Shown here one piece after another: positions 52,207 to 52,317 of a DNA stretch of 52,317 nucleotides. The notes under the pieces are model-generated. The model ran no database searches, was not told where the DNA came from, and saw only the letters and a program-made list of their open reading frames with translations. The stretch is from Lentisphaerota bacterium (lineage in GTDB: Bacteria > Verrucomicrobiota > Lentisphaeria > Victivallales > Victivallaceae). The stretch is taken from assembly GCA_015061805.1 (NCBI GenBank), contig SUVV01000018.1, forward strand, positions 1 through 52,317. Reading direction: 5' to 3'. A program made the position numbers and the translations under genes. How positions within the stretch are numbered: the stretch's first letter is position 1; the number at the start of each line of letters is the position of its first letter.

Positions 52207-52317
52207 ACTTTTTAATGGCAGAATTTTTCAATTTTTCTGTCAAAACTTCTGTTCAGCTCAATTTTTCGGTGTTTTGGATGGTGTCGATGCAAAAAAAGCA
52301 GAAATAAGCAGAAGTCG

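Overview
The window looks like a chromosomal segment of a Lentisphaerota (Lentisphaeria/Victivallales-type, probably gut-associated) bacterium. The evidence is indirect: several pseudopilin-like proteins starting [16 protein letters not shown] and ending in an H-x9-DG-type motif, secreted sugar-active proteins (sialate O-acetylesterase type, DUF4091 type, DUF4838 type, CBM9-like), and anaerobic metabolism genes (feoAB, hydE, iorAB) beside ordinary housekeeping genes. No 16S gene is present, so the assignment is an inference.

Layout. 1-3.7 kb: a cut-off pseudopilin, a small Cys protein and feoAB, all on the minus strand, with a promoter that has an inverted repeat in its spacer. 3.8-4.2 kb: a truncated CNNM (DUF21) gene. 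4.4-8.9 kb: two paralogous metallo-beta-lactamase-fold enzymes around a minus-strand sialate O-acetylesterase. 9-16 kb: plus-strand secreted carbohydrate-related proteins (two DUF4091-type, one CBM9-like) and a pseudopilin. 16-35.6 kb: a dense plus-strand housekeeping block: lptB-hpf, a NifX-like protein, a thioesterase, copA, an OppC-type permease, hydE, PTS EIIA, a Zn-ribbon protein, secA, valS, a homocysteine methyltransferase/MTHFR fusion, truB, an unknown 481-residue protein, iorA and iorB. 36-43 kb: a ceramidase-like protein, a pseudopilin, tRNA-Gln and a minus-strand group (TIM-barrel-like protein, YraN, membrane protein). 43-48.7 kb: an operon with two large DUF4838 paralogs. 48.8-52.3 kb: tRNA-Pro, a Gfo/Idh/MocA oxidoreductase, a LacI-type regulator and a broken pseudopilin.

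The unusual content lies between and inside the genes. (a) Both tRNA genes are followed by tandem 183-225 bp units. Each unit ends in a copy of that tRNA's own 3' end, and both arrays share a GC-rich core; the layout resembles the rtT repeats behind E. coli tyrT. (b) Two strings of short hairpins joined by a GTGAAGC linker sit in opposite orientation about 30 kb apart. Each lies between the 3' ends of convergent genes and is capped by a 25-26 bp perfect inverted repeat. Copies differ by paired, stem-preserving changes, and many loops are GAA or GCA closed by C-G on one strand. (c) Three pseudopilin genes carry two abutting perfect palindromes in the leader codons just before FTLIELL. One of these genes is a broken chimera with two FTLIELL segments. 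These three structures are the best candidates for an undescribed system; any link between them is inference.
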